Below are positions 32,456 to 44,039 of a stretch of DNA of 64,000 nucleotides, one piece after another. A program made the translations under genes and the position numbers. This DNA comes from Penium margaritaceum (lineage: Eukaryota; Streptophyta; Zygnematophyceae; Desmidiales; Peniaceae). Location of the stretch: positions 122,180-186,179 of the forward strand of contig SZWC01001510.1 of assembly GCA_023375785.1 (NCBI GenBank). The letters are read 5' to 3'. The notes beneath the pieces are model-generated. The model did no database searches. It was not told the origin of the DNA and saw only the letters and a program-made list of their open reading frames with translations. Position 1 is the stretch's first letter. Every line of letters begins with the position of its first letter.

Positions 32456-35034
32456 GTGTTAGAGCTGGTCCATACGGACTTGTGCGGACCGATGCAGACC
32501 CAGAGCTTTGGAGGCTCTAGGTATTTTCTCACCTTCATTGATGATTTCACCCGTTACACTGCTGTGTACTTCCTTTCTTCCAAGGACCACTGCGTTGACA
32601 GGTTCAAGGAGTTCAAGGCCATGGTGGAGAGCCAGACTGGAAAGAAGATCAAGGTGTTGCGTAGCGACCGCGGTGGAGAGTACCTGAGCAAGGAATTCCA
32701 TGACTACCTTGCAGCAACTGGCATCAAGGCGCAGCGTACCGCGCCGTACTCACCGCAACAGAACGGTGTAGCAGAACGCGCCAACCGTACCATTGTGGAG
32801 TCGGCGTGCTCCATGCTGCACGCGGCCCGGCTGACCTACGACTTCTGGGCAGAAGCCGTGAGCACTGCGGTCTACATGAAGAACCGCAGTCCAACCAAGG
32901 CCCTAGAGCAGATGACGCCGTACGAGGCGTGGTTCGGCAAGAAGCCGAGCGTGGGTCATCTTCGCACATTTGGCAGCTTGGCGTACATGCACGTGCCAAA
33001 GGAGAAGCGGCAAAAGTGGGGCGCGAAGAGTGCGCAAATGCTGATGATTGGCTACGACGTGACAAGCAAGGCGTGTCGCCTCTACGAGAGGGATACAGGC
33101 CACATCATCATCTCCAGGGATGTCGTCTTCAACGAGAGCAACGTCATCGGCACCAACATCGTGTGTGAAGAGGTAGCAGAACTTGCAACTGACGAGAAAG
33201 TGGGAGCAGAAATTCTTCCTGACCCAATTTCTCCCGATCCTTCCTCTACTGTGACGGTGGGAGAATCACTCTACTCTCCCATGTCTGATGCAGCACATAC
33301 AGCAGCTTCATCGACAGAAGCAAAGGAGGGAGATGAAACACCACCAGTAGAAGCAGTTGTGCCAGCCGCACCGCATCAGCCGCCTGCTAACGCTCCAGCA
33401 CCAGGTCGGAGGTACCATCTCAGGGTGCGTTACAAGCCTGGTGAGCGCGGCCATTTGTGGATGCTGCAGAAACCAGAACAGATGAACGTTGCAGTTGCAG
33501 CGGATTCAGATGAGCCAACGTCATACAAGGAGGCCATGGCTGCACCGGATGCAGCAGATTGGGCACAAGCCGTGCAGCAGAAAACACAGTCGCAGCTGGA
33601 CAACGGCACATGGGAGCTTACAAAGCGTCCACCTGGACGTAAGGTGATCCAGTGCAAGTGGGTGTTCAAGAAGAAGCGGGGAGCAAATGGTAACCTGGAA
33701 AAGTACAAGGCGAGGCTAGTTGCCAAGGGCTACTCGCAGCACGAGGGCATCGACTACACAGAAACGTTTTCCCCTGTGGCAAAGTTTGCCTCTGTGCGCA
33801 CGCTCCTCTCTTGTGCAGCAGCTGAGGACATGGATGTCAAAACAGCATTCTTGAATGGTGACTTGGAGGAGGAGATCTACATGGAGCAGCCGGAGGAGTT
33901 CGTCATGGATGGCCAGGAGCACCTGGTTTGCAAGCTGCAGAAGTCCCTGTACGGCCTCAAGCAAGCGTCGCGCGCTTGGAACCAGAAGTTGGATGCGGCG
34001 TTGCAGTGCATGGGGTTTGAGCGCAGCGAGTGTGACTACAGCATGTATTGCTCGCAGCATGAGCATGAGATCCTCATCATCATTGTCTATGTGGATGACA
34101 TGCTCCTCCTTTCCAACAGCATGTGTGCACTGCAAGAGTTCAAGGAAGCCATGTAGGAGCGCTTCCAGATATCTGATCTCGGGGAGGCATCATACTTCCT
34201 CGGTATCGAGATCACGCGTGACCGCAAGTCACGCTCTCTCTCGTTGCAGCAGAGCGGCTACATTAAGGAAGTTTTGCAGCAGTTTGGCATGGCAGAGGCA
34301 AAACCCATCGGCATGCCGCTGGAGACGCGGCAGTACCCTGTGAGCTTCAATGGAGAAGCAGATGCAGCCGAGCGGCAGAAGTACCAGAGCGTCGGCAGTC
34401 TTATGTACGTGATGGTGGCAACGAGGCCGGACCTCGCACACGCTGTGAGTGCTTTGAGCCAGCACATGGCTAATCCCGGACCGGAGCACGAGAAGGCAGT
34501 GAAGCGGGTCTTCTGCTACCTTGTTGGAACCATCAACATCGGCATCACCTACAATGGCAACGACAACAACATCATAGGCTACACAGACGCAGATTGGGCT
34601 TCAAACCCTGAGGACCGTAAGTCCATCTCTGGTCATGTGTTCCTCATGAATGGTGGAGCCATCAGCTGGTGTAGCAAGCGGCAGGTGGTCGTGGCCACCT
34701 CAAGCACGGAGGCTGAGTACGTCTCTCTCAGCTTTGGAGCCAAGGAAGCAGTTTGGCTTCAGCGTCTTATGGCAGAGATGAGTGGGAGTGCAGCAGTTCC
34801 AGTTCCCGTGCGCGTCGACAACCAGAGCGCAATCGCACTCGCCAAGAATCCTAAGCACCATGCACGCACCAAGCACATTGACATTGCATATCAATTCATC
34901 AGGCATATGGTGTAGGAGGGTGCTATCAAGTTGGAGTTTACTCCAACCAGCAAGCAGATCGCTGATTTCTGCACCAAGCCAGTGACCCATGAGAAGCAGC
35001 AGTTCTGCATGAAGGCATGTGGACTCAGCCCACT
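32456..35034 (+). pseudogene. Element I integrase, RT and RNase H (longest preserved pol)
   Basis: A 566-codon ORF (32456-34156) covers the integrase catalytic core (VHTDLCGPM, RSDRGGEYLSK, NGVAERANR; DDE intact), its tail, and RT with DVKTAFLNGDLEEEIYM and IIIVYVDDMLLLSNS near 34080-34120. An in-frame deletion of about five residues just before DVKT removes the FEVHH segment that D has. A TAG near 34155 (CAG in relatives) ends it; RT continues and RNase H reads 34244-34915 with DADWASN, STEAEYVSLS and KHIDIAYQFIRHM, then another TAG. The family stop after LSPL is also lost. Confidence 0.9.
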
Positions 35035-35057
35035 CGGACTGCGGCTAAGTCGGAGAT

Positions 35058-35806
35058 TGTTGGGAAAGAAACCATCTGGCTCAGTTTCAGGTCAACAGGA
35101 GCAAGTTCCAAGAAAGTACCGGATGCCTGCTCCGATCGTCAATCCGACTTCACCATTGAAAAGATCAGGCGGCAACATGTCTACGGTCGAAGATTGAGGC
35201 GAATCCAATAGTCGGATTGGGAGATATGAATTTTCGAAGTTTTGGGGGTCATGGACCGTCGATGTCTGGGTGGCCATGGGTGATGGCTCCATGCCTTAGC
35301 CTGAGAAAAGAAAAAGGCAAGAGGTCCAGGGTCAAGACCTGATGGGAGAAATATCCAAAAAGGTCCTTGGTCTTAGGATTGCGTAAGTGTCAAAGTGTCA
35401 AAGTGTGCTGACTAGGATAAAGGTACCTCTCCTTACTTTTTAGGTGAGGTGAGATCCCTGTGTGCTAGCCATGGATACATGGCGATTCCCCATGGTTTTG
35501 TGGGTTATGTGACCACTAGGAGTGTGCCATGAGAGCATTCTCTAGCTCTCTAGGTCGTTTGTGAGTGGTCAGCCTGATTGCTAGGCTGATTTCCTCCCTT
35601 GTGTGAGATTATGGACTCTAGTGTGTGAGCCTTAGCCTCCATGGCTAAGTGGTGTGGCTTCTGAGAGGGCTGACTTGCCCAAGCTCTAGCTCTATATGTA
35701 CTCCATCATTTTGAGTGATTTAACAACCATTCTTCAGCACAAGTGATGCCCTTCCAGTCCCACATGCTCGCTGCTCCAAGGCTCCCTCTCTCCTCCAGAT
35801 CCAACA
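35058..35806 (+). repeat. 3' LTR of element I
   Basis: 749 bp, TGTTGGG to CCAACA. Near 35384-35405 it has a small tandem expansion (GTGTCAAA three times) that is absent from the 5' LTR. Confidence 0.93.
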
Positions 35807-35860
35807 ATTTGAAGCCCAATCTGCGTATGTGTAGCCAATGATGCTTTTGTCCTTGCCGTT
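35807..35860 (-). pseudogene. Element H RNase H, upstream fragment
   Basis: The minus strand reads NGKDKSIIGYTYADWASN, which joins directly to the NPKDHKF part at 24977 once I is removed. Upstream it is cut by element K; the pentamer CCGTT (35856-35860) is K's left flank. Confidence 0.85.
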
Positions 35861-36597
35861 TGTTGGAAAAGGGGCCATCTGGCTCAATTTCAGGTCCACA
35901 GGAGCATGTTCCAAGAAACGACCAGATACCTACTTGGATCATTCATCTGTTTTTTTGCATTCGAAAGATTAGGTGGCAAATTTTCTATAGTTCAAGTTTC
36001 AGGCCAATCCAACAGTCGAATTGGGAGATATGAGTTTTTGACGTTTCTAGGGTCATGGACCGCCGATGTTTGGGTGATCATGGGCAATGGCTCCATGCCT
36101 TAGCCTGAGAAAAGAGAAAGACAAGAGGTCCAGGGTGAAGACTTGATGCGAGAAGTATCCAAAAAGGTCCTTGTTTCTTGGGTTGCCTTGTCACAGTGTG
36201 CTGGTTACAAAAAAGGTATCTCTCCTTACTTTTTAAGTGAGGTGAGGTCCTTGTTTGCTAGCCATGGACACGTGGCCATTCTCCATGGGATTGTGGGTTA
36301 TGTGACCACTAGGAGTTCCATGAGGGCATTCTCTAGCTCTCTAGGTCGTCTCTGAGTGGTCAGCCCGATTGCTAGGCTGATTTCCTTACTTGTGTGAGAT
36401 TATGGACTATAGTATGTGAACCTTAGCCTCCATGGCTAAGTGGTGTGGCTTGTGAAAGGGCTGACTTGCCCTAGCTCTAATTCTATATGTATTCCGTCAA
36501 TTTGATTGATTCAACAACCATTCTTTAGCACAAGTAATGTCCTTCCCGTCCTTCATGTTTGTTGCTCCAAGGCTCCCTGTCTCCTCGAATTCGAATA
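35861..36597 (+). repeat. 5' LTR of element K
   Basis: 737 bp, starting TGTTGG, with eroded end CGAATA. It is among the more divergent Cop-I LTRs here. Confidence 0.88.
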
Positions 36598-36613
36598 CTT
36601 GGTATGAGAGCGA

Positions 36614-37242
36614 GGTTTTACCACTTCAGCCAGTACAGGCCATCACTTTGAGAGTTACGGTTGAGGAGAAAACTCCACCAAATTTGAAAATGGACCACTG
36701 GATCTTAAAGCTCAAAAGACAAGGTTTTGAACGAGCCGAAGATCGCGAAGATCCAACAGTCGGATTTAGAGTTATGCTTAAAACGAGGTCGGCTAGGGCT
36801 ACACTCTTCTCTCTTAGTAACACTGTTGCCTTGTCATGACCATAACACTCTTGTTTCTTTGTCAAATTTAGAAAGTAGCATATGCAAATTGAATTAGTTT
36901 TTGTGAGCTTTCCATTGGTGCAAAAACATATGCATTCCATTGGTAAGTTTGGGAGAAAAGCCGTTTACAAGCTGGCTGGTGTGAGTTAGAGTAAGAGCAG
37001 AAGCATAACGTGTTTTCAAAAGGGCATATCCCTTAAAAGCCCCTGTTGATGACCCTGTTTTCTGGGTCAATCTCAAAGCTTTTGAGCTGAATTTTCCAAT
37101 GATTGGCTGAATTTTTGCAAATTCCTAGTCTGCTTGCCTCTACAGTCCATTTTCTGTCAGACAGATTTCTGGCAGAAGTAAGTGCAGAAGCAGGGGTAGC
37201 GTCGCCGCTCAAGGGCAACGTTGAGCATCTCCAAAGCTCAAA
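36614..37242 (+). other. Untranslated leader of element K
   Basis: About 630 bases, homologous to other Cop-I leaders; no gene seen. Confidence 0.7.
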
Positions 37243-37785
37243 ATGGCACTAGCAGGCATGGTAATAGCAGCCCAGCTCTTGGAGAGGCTGGAGGGGCACG
37301 CCAACTTCATGTTTTGGAAGATCCGTACCTGCCTCCTTTTGGAAGAGAGGGGCTTGTGGGAGGTGGTGAGCGGCAACGAGCGCGCTCCACCTCCACTGCA
37401 GCGGAGGTGGTGGTGGCAAAGATGTCGTAAAAGGCTGCAGTAGATACAAATTCATCTACAACTGCAGCAATGGCATATGAGGAGTGGAAGACGAAGGAGA
37501 ATCAGGCCTACAGGCTGCTTGTCAATACCGTCTCCGACCCGCATCTTCAATACGTGAGTGACAAGGCTACTTCAAAAAAGGGATGGGATACGTTGTACAA
37601 GAAGTATGAGCGCAAGGACCTTGCATTCCCCATGCGTTTGGAGGAGAAGATGATGGCGTTGAGAAAGGAGGGTGACGAAGGGATGGAAGCGTACTTGGAT
37701 AGAGCAAAGGAGCTAGCAAAGCAGCTCAAAGCGGCCAGAAATCCTGTAGAAGACACACGCTTCATCCTCCTCTTGTTGAGGGGAA
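37243..37785 (+). pseudogene. Element K gag, truncated
   Basis: The ATG is at 37243 (MALAGMVIAAQLLERLEG). A deletion near 37400, where relatives read PPPQAKGITAAEV, shifts the frame; the next open part is 37470-37785 (AYEEWKTKENQAYRLL to TRFILLLLRG). It stops inside the conserved LLLRGLPTSYDTV block where Gyp-L begins, so the zinc knuckle is missing. Confidence 0.87.
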
Positions 37786-39683
37786 TGTTAACGATGTTTC
37801 GTCCATCCACCCCACGTGGAGGAGAGGGGTCAGGATTTGAAGTAGGAGTCGACGGATGATCCGACCATCATCAAGCCAGAAGTAAAATCACGAGAAGAGG
37901 AGTTTGACTCCGGGAAGCGACAAAACGCGGAGAGAGTGTTGCGGAGGATGTTGTGACCCGGCCAGACCTATCGAGAGGGGAGGAAAATGGCCCGAAGCTG
38001 GTTTGATGGCAGCGGAATCGTGTCCAAACATCGGAAGGAGGAGCGGTGCTCAAGGCGCCTTATCCAGAGGAGCTTTGATGTGCGAGCCGCAAAAAGGGGG
38101 CTTGCTAGCAAGATGAGAATGACAAAAGGACGGCGCGAGGAGAGGATAAGAAGGAAAGGACAGGGGGAAAGTGGCTGTAGTCTGTCGAACCAACTGCTAA
38201 CGTTGAGACTGCTAAGACGCTCAAAACCCGATGCTAGTCTTCCTGAAGTTGATGACCGACAAGTGACTCTTAGCCCGACCCTGGCCTGGGAAGACGAGCC
38301 TAGCGGCTACGAGCTAGACTGAGAGATTACTGCTCCTCATTCAATGCAGACCGTCGAGCGGGACCTATGTCCCATGTCGAAACAACTTAGAGTAGAAAGT
38401 TAGACCGGGTTAGGAGTACGGGGAGGTGTGTGTGCGTGTATGTGTGTGTATGTGTGTGTGTGTGTGTGTATGTGACCGTCCCTGGATGAGAAGGCCGCTT
38501 CCTGAGGAGCACGTCACGGAACCATCATGGCTTGGTCCTGAGTTTCCACAGGAGCTCTAGCCGCCCAGCTCCAGTAGAGCCGCTCGAGATTCGCCGGTGA
38601 CCTCCTACGCCATCTGCACTTGCAACGTACCATATCGGCTCGGTGCGCGAACGGCTAGGAGTGATGCAATGGTCGCATCACCCTGCTGGCGGGGCCTTGG
38701 AGCAGTTCTGGCAACCCTGGCTGTGGAGACTTCCTCATGACAACGAGCCTTGTCCTGTAGAGAGTTGGTAGGAGGTCGCACGCGACGCTGGGCGATGCGG
38801 CGCAGAAGCAGCTGAAGAACGCGCAGAGGCATTCCAAGCCTATGAGCGGTACCGACGAGCTCTTCCGCCCACGGGAAGAAGACCTGGCGCATACCAATTC
38901 TCGTGCAGGTCGACGCGTTAACGGTCCATTGGAGTTGCACCGCGCCGCTCCACAGGCGAACAACCAAGGCGGAGTGAGCCGCACAGTGCTCGTGCAGGGA
39001 CCATCTCCGGCCGATGATCCGGCGGTCCGGGAAGCTTATGCGTATGCTGCTTACTGATGTGTAGGATGGTGATTACATGCGTAGTGCAGAAAGATTAATC
39101 ATGTGTATTTCGTTTTACTGAATGTAAGTACTGTAATTGATCTGATTGTCCCGTTTGTGCTGTCGAGAGGAGTTGTCTTTGCAGATATTGTGTCATCTGG
39201 TAAATCATTGCCCGTCAGTGATTGCACACTAATGAACATTGTGGCTAGAGTAATCGTAGTGATCACCTTGGGACTTATCAAAGGTGGAGCAGACGAGGCA
39301 TGAGTCAGCTAGGAAAAGGAGCACGTATAAAATGTTCTCCATACTGATGCGGATAATGATCTGTCCATTAACTAGAAAAGGAAATAGACAAAGTCCTCTA
39401 GTCGATGGGAATACGTTGGGAAGCGGATTTGCGGGAATAGCACGATATATACCGTAGCTGAGAGTTGATCCCTGCTTGCTGTTAAACCTGATTCTGGTCC
39501 ATGGCTAAAAAGGGCATAATAGTGTTAATGGTGAAGTGAGCGTGGACTCACTTGTTTTTTGGGACGAGTGTGGTAGGTACCTTCAGATCAGTCTACGATC
39601 CGTAACGCGATTCTGTAAGGAAGGAGCTATTAGTTCTCCAACCTAAGGGAAGGCAGCGGGGCAACTCGTGATCCGTCTTAACA
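37786..39683 (+). repeat. Candidate 5' LTR of Gyp-L (right end uncertain)
   Basis: The left end is sharp: TGTTAACG at 37786, where K gag breaks. The right end is guessed at TTAACA (39678-39683), which mirrors the start; no second LTR copy is available to confirm it. Inside are a (TG)n microsatellite and TATAAAA at 39326-39332 as a possible TATA box. The ORFs here (for example 37987-38322) show no recognisable domain. Confidence 0.45.
38426..38474. repeat. (TG)n microsatellite
   Basis: About 49 bases of nearly pure TG/TGTA repeat inside the candidate Gyp-L LTR. Confidence 0.9.
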
Positions 39684-40974
39684 ATTCTCTTGACCGCGGT
39701 GGTGCCCTCCTGTCAAAATACAGGGTGCACGGACACCACGACTGTGCGGGTGAATCATTCGTCGAGACCGCTGGCGGCTTGAGGACGTGTCTCAGAAAAC
39801 TCTACGCCTCCAAGAAAGACAAGATGAGGAGAGCCGGCACCACGCGTCGCTACGAGAGAAGCCCAAAAGATCCTCGAGGGCTAGACCCCAAGTTTGAGAG
39901 GGACCCAATGGATGATAAGTCCCGCAATTTTACAACAAAGAAGACGAAGAAGAAGAATTCCACCTACCACGTCTTGAGGAAATTCGAGAGTGGAAGACTA
40001 TCCGACAAGCACGGATGGCCAATGCAACACAGGAAGATCCAGAGGAAGACGATACGCACCACCATGACGAACAGCATGAACTTATGCAGATGGAAGGCTA
40101 TGTGTCCAACAAAGAGCAGGAGCTTGTTGGAGACGATGAGCCCGTGCTACTCCGTAAGGTCATGACGCCAGATGGAAGAACTGTTTACGAGGTAGTGGAC
40201 ATGACACCTGAACGAGATGCACCGCGGCGCCTTCAATTCTCTACCCCAAGGGCGTCCTCACCTGCGCCCTCTGTTACACATGACAGGGAGTGTGCAGACC
40301 TGGACAATGTCCAAGATGACGTGGCAAAGGAAGAAGAAGCATCGCTGGAACACCCCTCAATACAGGCCTTACACGCCTTGCATCAGCCTGTCGCCTTCCG
40401 TCCTCGGACATTCCCGTCTCGCCGAATCGTTCACTCGCGTCGGCCGGTCTCGGACAACGGCGTATCGCCATCATGCCTCCAGCATAACCCAAGGATCATG
40501 GAGCAACGGACAAGGGAAATCCGGCGCAAAGGCCCATCTATCATGACCTCACATCACCTAGATGCTGGGAAACAACACTAACACCAGTAGCAAACGAACA
40601 AAACAACCTCCGTCTTCGGAGCTTTGCGACGCCGAGAAGCCCCTACTCAAAGGGGGGTGATGCTTCATCCACAGGCGTACCCGCCAGAGAAGCACGAACC
40701 TGGGGAGAGGCGCACATCCTAACGTGAGCTTTATCAACCAAAACCGTACCACCTATTCAGTCAACAGTACAGTTATCTCATCATCAAGCTAGCAAAGCTA
40801 CAACTACACCTATGGAAGGAAGACTCCAGCAGAGACCACGAGCGACTGGTTGTTTAACTACACCTAGGCAAGCATCAGTGGCTCATGGAGACTAGCAGTA
40901 CACTGTGCGAGTACAAGTAAGTTTAGCAAGACAGCACGTGGGGAGTTCTGGACTGGGAGGAACCGATACAGCAC
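39684..40974 (+). other. Gyp-L leader or 5' gag region, not recognised
   Basis: Two overlapping plus-strand ORFs lie here: 39668-40165 (very basic, Lys/Arg-rich C-terminal half) and 40015-40581 (acidic start, then MTPDGRTVYEVVDMTP, then Pro/Ser-rich). Neither matches a domain I know. Their position between a probable LTR and gag suggests an N-terminal Gag extension or a degenerate extra ORF. From 40582 to 40974 I see nothing certain. Confidence 0.4.
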
Positions 40975-41818
40975 GTGTTTGACCAAGGGGGGGGGATCAC
41001 TTCATCGGCTGGTGCTAGGGCCAGTTGGCCTAGCGCAGGCACATCCATCCCACCCGGGGGCCTTACCATGGGTACAGGTGCAAGTGTTGCCTCCACAAGA
41101 TCTGACTTTGAATCCAGCGTCAAAGGCTTCTTACACTCTCCCAAAGCTCGACGTCCTCAAGGGTGAACCAAAGGAGGACCCAACTATGTGGCTATCCAAG
41201 TTGGGCACCTGTCTCGACTATGGGCCATTATCTCCTGAATACATTGTCCCAACGGTACACCTAGCACTGCTCGAGAAAGCTTTGGAGAAGTTCACCGCAT
41301 AGCAAAGGGAACGTTCATTTGCTAACTTTGATGATTTGGCAAACAAGATGACCAAGTGATTCGACCTCATGAGCTTGGAGGAAGCAGAGCTCCAGGTTTG
41401 CACCATCCGCATGAAGGCCGGGGAAAACATCAAGTTACACAACGACAAGTTCACCAAGATTTCGATGCGATGCATTGACATACCCTTATGTATGATCACA
41501 GAATGTTATCGTGATTCCCTTGTCCCGGCGATTGCCAACACGTGGGACCTGCGACAGTTCAGTACACTGGATGCGGTGAAGGAGGAAGCAGAACATCAGC
41601 AAAGGAAAATCAAACGACATGCAGTCCGAGAACAGTCTGCTCCAAAGGAACATGTGGCGCCTACCATTTGCATGCCCGTAGGAGCTTCAGCACCCAACTC
41701 GATGATCCTCCATAACTACCCACCTGGGAGTTGCTATGGATGCGGGGAATTCTCCCATCGGCGCCGGGAATGTCCCAATCCCATCCCGATACCCGGCATA
41801 CCACCTAGAGGGGGATAA
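40975..41818 (+). pseudogene. Gyp-L gag
   Basis: After a Gly/Ala/Ser-rich start (40975-41100), blocks YTLPKLDVLKGEPKEDPTMWL and LRQFSTLDAVKEEAEHQQ fit the retrotransposon Gag capsid of Ty3/gypsy elements. At about 41730-41775 is a CCHC knuckle CYGCGEFSHRRREC. TAG at about 41300 and TGA at about 41358 interrupt the frame, and a natural-looking stop follows PPRGG. Confidence 0.78.
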
Positions 41819-43026
41819 TACTAGGGACGCGGACTAGCGGGACCAGGACCCGCTACTGCCTGGCAAGCGATCGGTCCCAACATCACCACCCGTCCCTTTG
41901 GTCAGACGGGCAATGGACTGGCATAATGGAAAGTGTATGCGCAGCAGAGGGAGACGGGAGTGACTCTAGCTGCTACTCAACCGTCTACCTCAAACACGCC
42001 TGCACGGAATGTGAAGCTAGGTCTTCCCTGCTCCAATGAACAGACCATGGAGACTCCTCCGACAGCTACAGAACAGGAACTGGTCACAGTGGGACAAGCA
42101 CAAGGAGTGGAAGGCTTGTCATTCACAGAAATGCATGAGCGCATGCGCAAATACAAGGAGCAACAGGAGCAGGCCGCAGAAGACCTACAAGCATGTGTTG
42201 AAGTACGCTCGATTTGCCTACCTAGTCAGATTCCAGCGATGCCTCCGAAGTCTCCAACCGCACCAGGCCTGCGCACCTCAAGGGGCTTTACGTTCCCGCC
42301 TCGCTAGAAGCTGACCTTCGCACCATCGGCACACAACAAGCCCATGGGCGATGCCTTGGCCTCCTTCCAGTACCCCTTCTAAGAGATATCCCTTGGGGAA
42401 TATTACGACAAAATCCCACCCACCTCCCGGACATTGCAGCGGTCATGCAGGAGAATGCCGAGAAGCTTTGGCCAGCCGGGATTCGCCTCAGCTGCACTCA
42501 AACCCCACATGATCGACTGAGCAGGGTGGCGATCTAGGCGAAACCCGATCAGGTCCTGCAAGCCGTGGGCTGGCAATACAGGATCCAGCCAACGACCAAG
42601 GTATTTACGAATGCATCCGGTGGAATGGATGCAGGGCATGGCATTATCGACAAGCTTCTCTTGCAGGTGGGTCTCATCCATGAGGCCGTGCGGGTGCAGG
42701 TCTTGGTTGCCTACACCTATGACGTCCTGTTTGGGACACACTACATCATTCCCAGACAGGCAGGCCTATTCTATGCTGACGGAGTTATGCACTTGACATC
42801 ATCAGGCTACTCTACCTGTATATCATTAATTATGGGCCCAAGGACGTCGATGCCTACCAAGTTTGGTCACCCCTTCTCATTGGAAGAAGCCTGCGCCGAG
42901 GACCATGCAGCAAGGAAGTCCATTCTAGTATTCCAACAGCATGACATCCCTCCCATCATGTCACCATGAGTAGGGGACGGGGAGACGATGGATCTGAAGC
43001 CCACATCCAAGCAACCACGTCCCGAG
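41819..43026 (+). pseudogene. Gyp-L linker and protease-like C-terminal half (PR1)
   Basis: A linker ORF (41933-42307) has a Glu/Gln-rich helix-like stretch (MHERMRKYKEQQEQAAEDLQ). After stops near 42309 and 42380, 42565-42969 reads GGMDAGHGIIDKLLLQVG and then YDVLFGTHYIIPRQ, matching the flap-to-end half of retroviral aspartic proteases (...YDVLLGNDWL). I see no DTG/DSG motif upstream, so the catalytic half is lost or diverged. Element M begins at 43027. Confidence 0.6.
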
Positions 43027-43996
43027 TGTCAGGATGGAATCCGCGTGATGCGATCCTGACGTTTCTCTGATTGTCTCTACTGGTTCACGTCTACTGTTTT
43101 GGGCGAATCTGAGACTAAGCATGAGCTTTCTGGTCGCCTCACGCTATGTGAGCAGGAATTTAGAGACAGTCAGTTTGCGAAGGGAATAACGTCGTTTTGC
43201 GTTAGTTTTTGAACATAGACATGATCACAGAATTTATAGGGTTAGTCATGAGCTCTCCAACGCACCAAACCACGCACAATTCGACCAAGCATAGCCCAAG
43301 TTATACTTGCCGAAGCGCAGGTCTCACCCACCACAGAAGCCTGACGCCGCCACTCGCCGTGGCACCTTCGTTCACGTGCGAAGTGCCTTTCCCAAGGCCC
43401 ATATCCCATTGCACATGGTATGGGGGTCCCCTGCACTGTTTCCACACACCCTACCCACTTTTGGGCCGCGTTTGGTAATGGGTGTGACGAGGTTCAAAAC
43501 CTGTCCGCGGACCGGTAGTCAGAATTTTGACCATGAGTAACAAAACGTACTACTGAGTTTCGGACGCCGAGCCAGGTTTTTGGCAAAGTCCCTCATTAAC
43601 AACCTGCACTTCTGGATCCGGTGGATGATCCACTTGATCAGGCGGATTATCCACCGGACCCCTCGGCAGGCGTATTGGAGCATTTTTTCCAGATGGTTGT
43701 TTTGTTACTCGTTGGGGTCGATTATCGACCGGATTTTGAGTCGCAACTGGCTCCCAGAGCCGTTGTGCATACCCCAACTTTGGAAGAGCATATCTCCCTC
43801 GATACTTGTCCAATTCTGGCGAAACAACTTCCATCGAATTCAACAACTTGTCAACTTCCAGGGGCAATCTTCCACTTTATAATCCAAGCATTCTACGAGT
43901 CGCCAGATCCGCCAGAGCGGCTTTTCCCCTTTCTGGCAACTCGTCGGCACCTCCCAACGCCGCACTTGGACATGCGGAGGGGAAATTTTTTCAACA
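43027..43996 (-). repeat. 3' LTR of element M
   Basis: 970 bp; on the plus strand it runs TGTCAGGATGG to TTTCAACA. Confidence 0.87.
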
Positions 43997-44012
43997 TTCT
44001 CCCCCTTGCACC
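43997..44012 (-). promoter_or_regulatory. Polypurine tract of element M
   Basis: Minus strand GGTGCAAGGGGGAGAA lies directly against the 3' LTR; same type as in J and O. Confidence 0.78.
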
Positions 44013-44039
44013 TGCCATACCCGCTACTCCTGCTTGCTC

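Larger units (their letters stand above)
24983..35806 (+). mobile_element. Element I: Cop-I copia with both LTRs, carrying nested element J
   Basis: I has a 5' LTR (24983-25720), PBS, leader (interrupted by J), gag, pol and 3' LTR (35058-35806), flanked by perfect ATTTG duplications in H. Without J it is about 6.7 kb, including a gap artefact. The two LTRs share private variants (for example GATTCCCCATGGTTTTGTGGG-type changes) and look more alike than those of D, so I is among the youngest Cop-I copies here. It also keeps the longest pol ORF. Confidence 0.95.
35861..37785 (+). mobile_element. Element K: 5' part of a Cop-I copia, nested in H
   Basis: It has a 5' LTR (35861-36597), a decayed PBS (TGGTATGAGAGCG at 36600-36612), leader and most of gag, and is then cut by Gyp-L at 37786. 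The rest of K should lie to the right of Gyp-L, outside the window. Confidence 0.88.

Noticed and set aside
39668-40581. A host gene made of the two overlapping ORFs
   Set aside because: The position between the Gyp-L LTR candidate and gag, and the lack of any recognised domain or splice structure, favour element sequence.
43460-43530. A tRNA-like module in the M LTR (GGTTCAAAACC)
   Set aside because: It is antisense to the element, and the nearest A-box-like sequence is only about 15 nt away.
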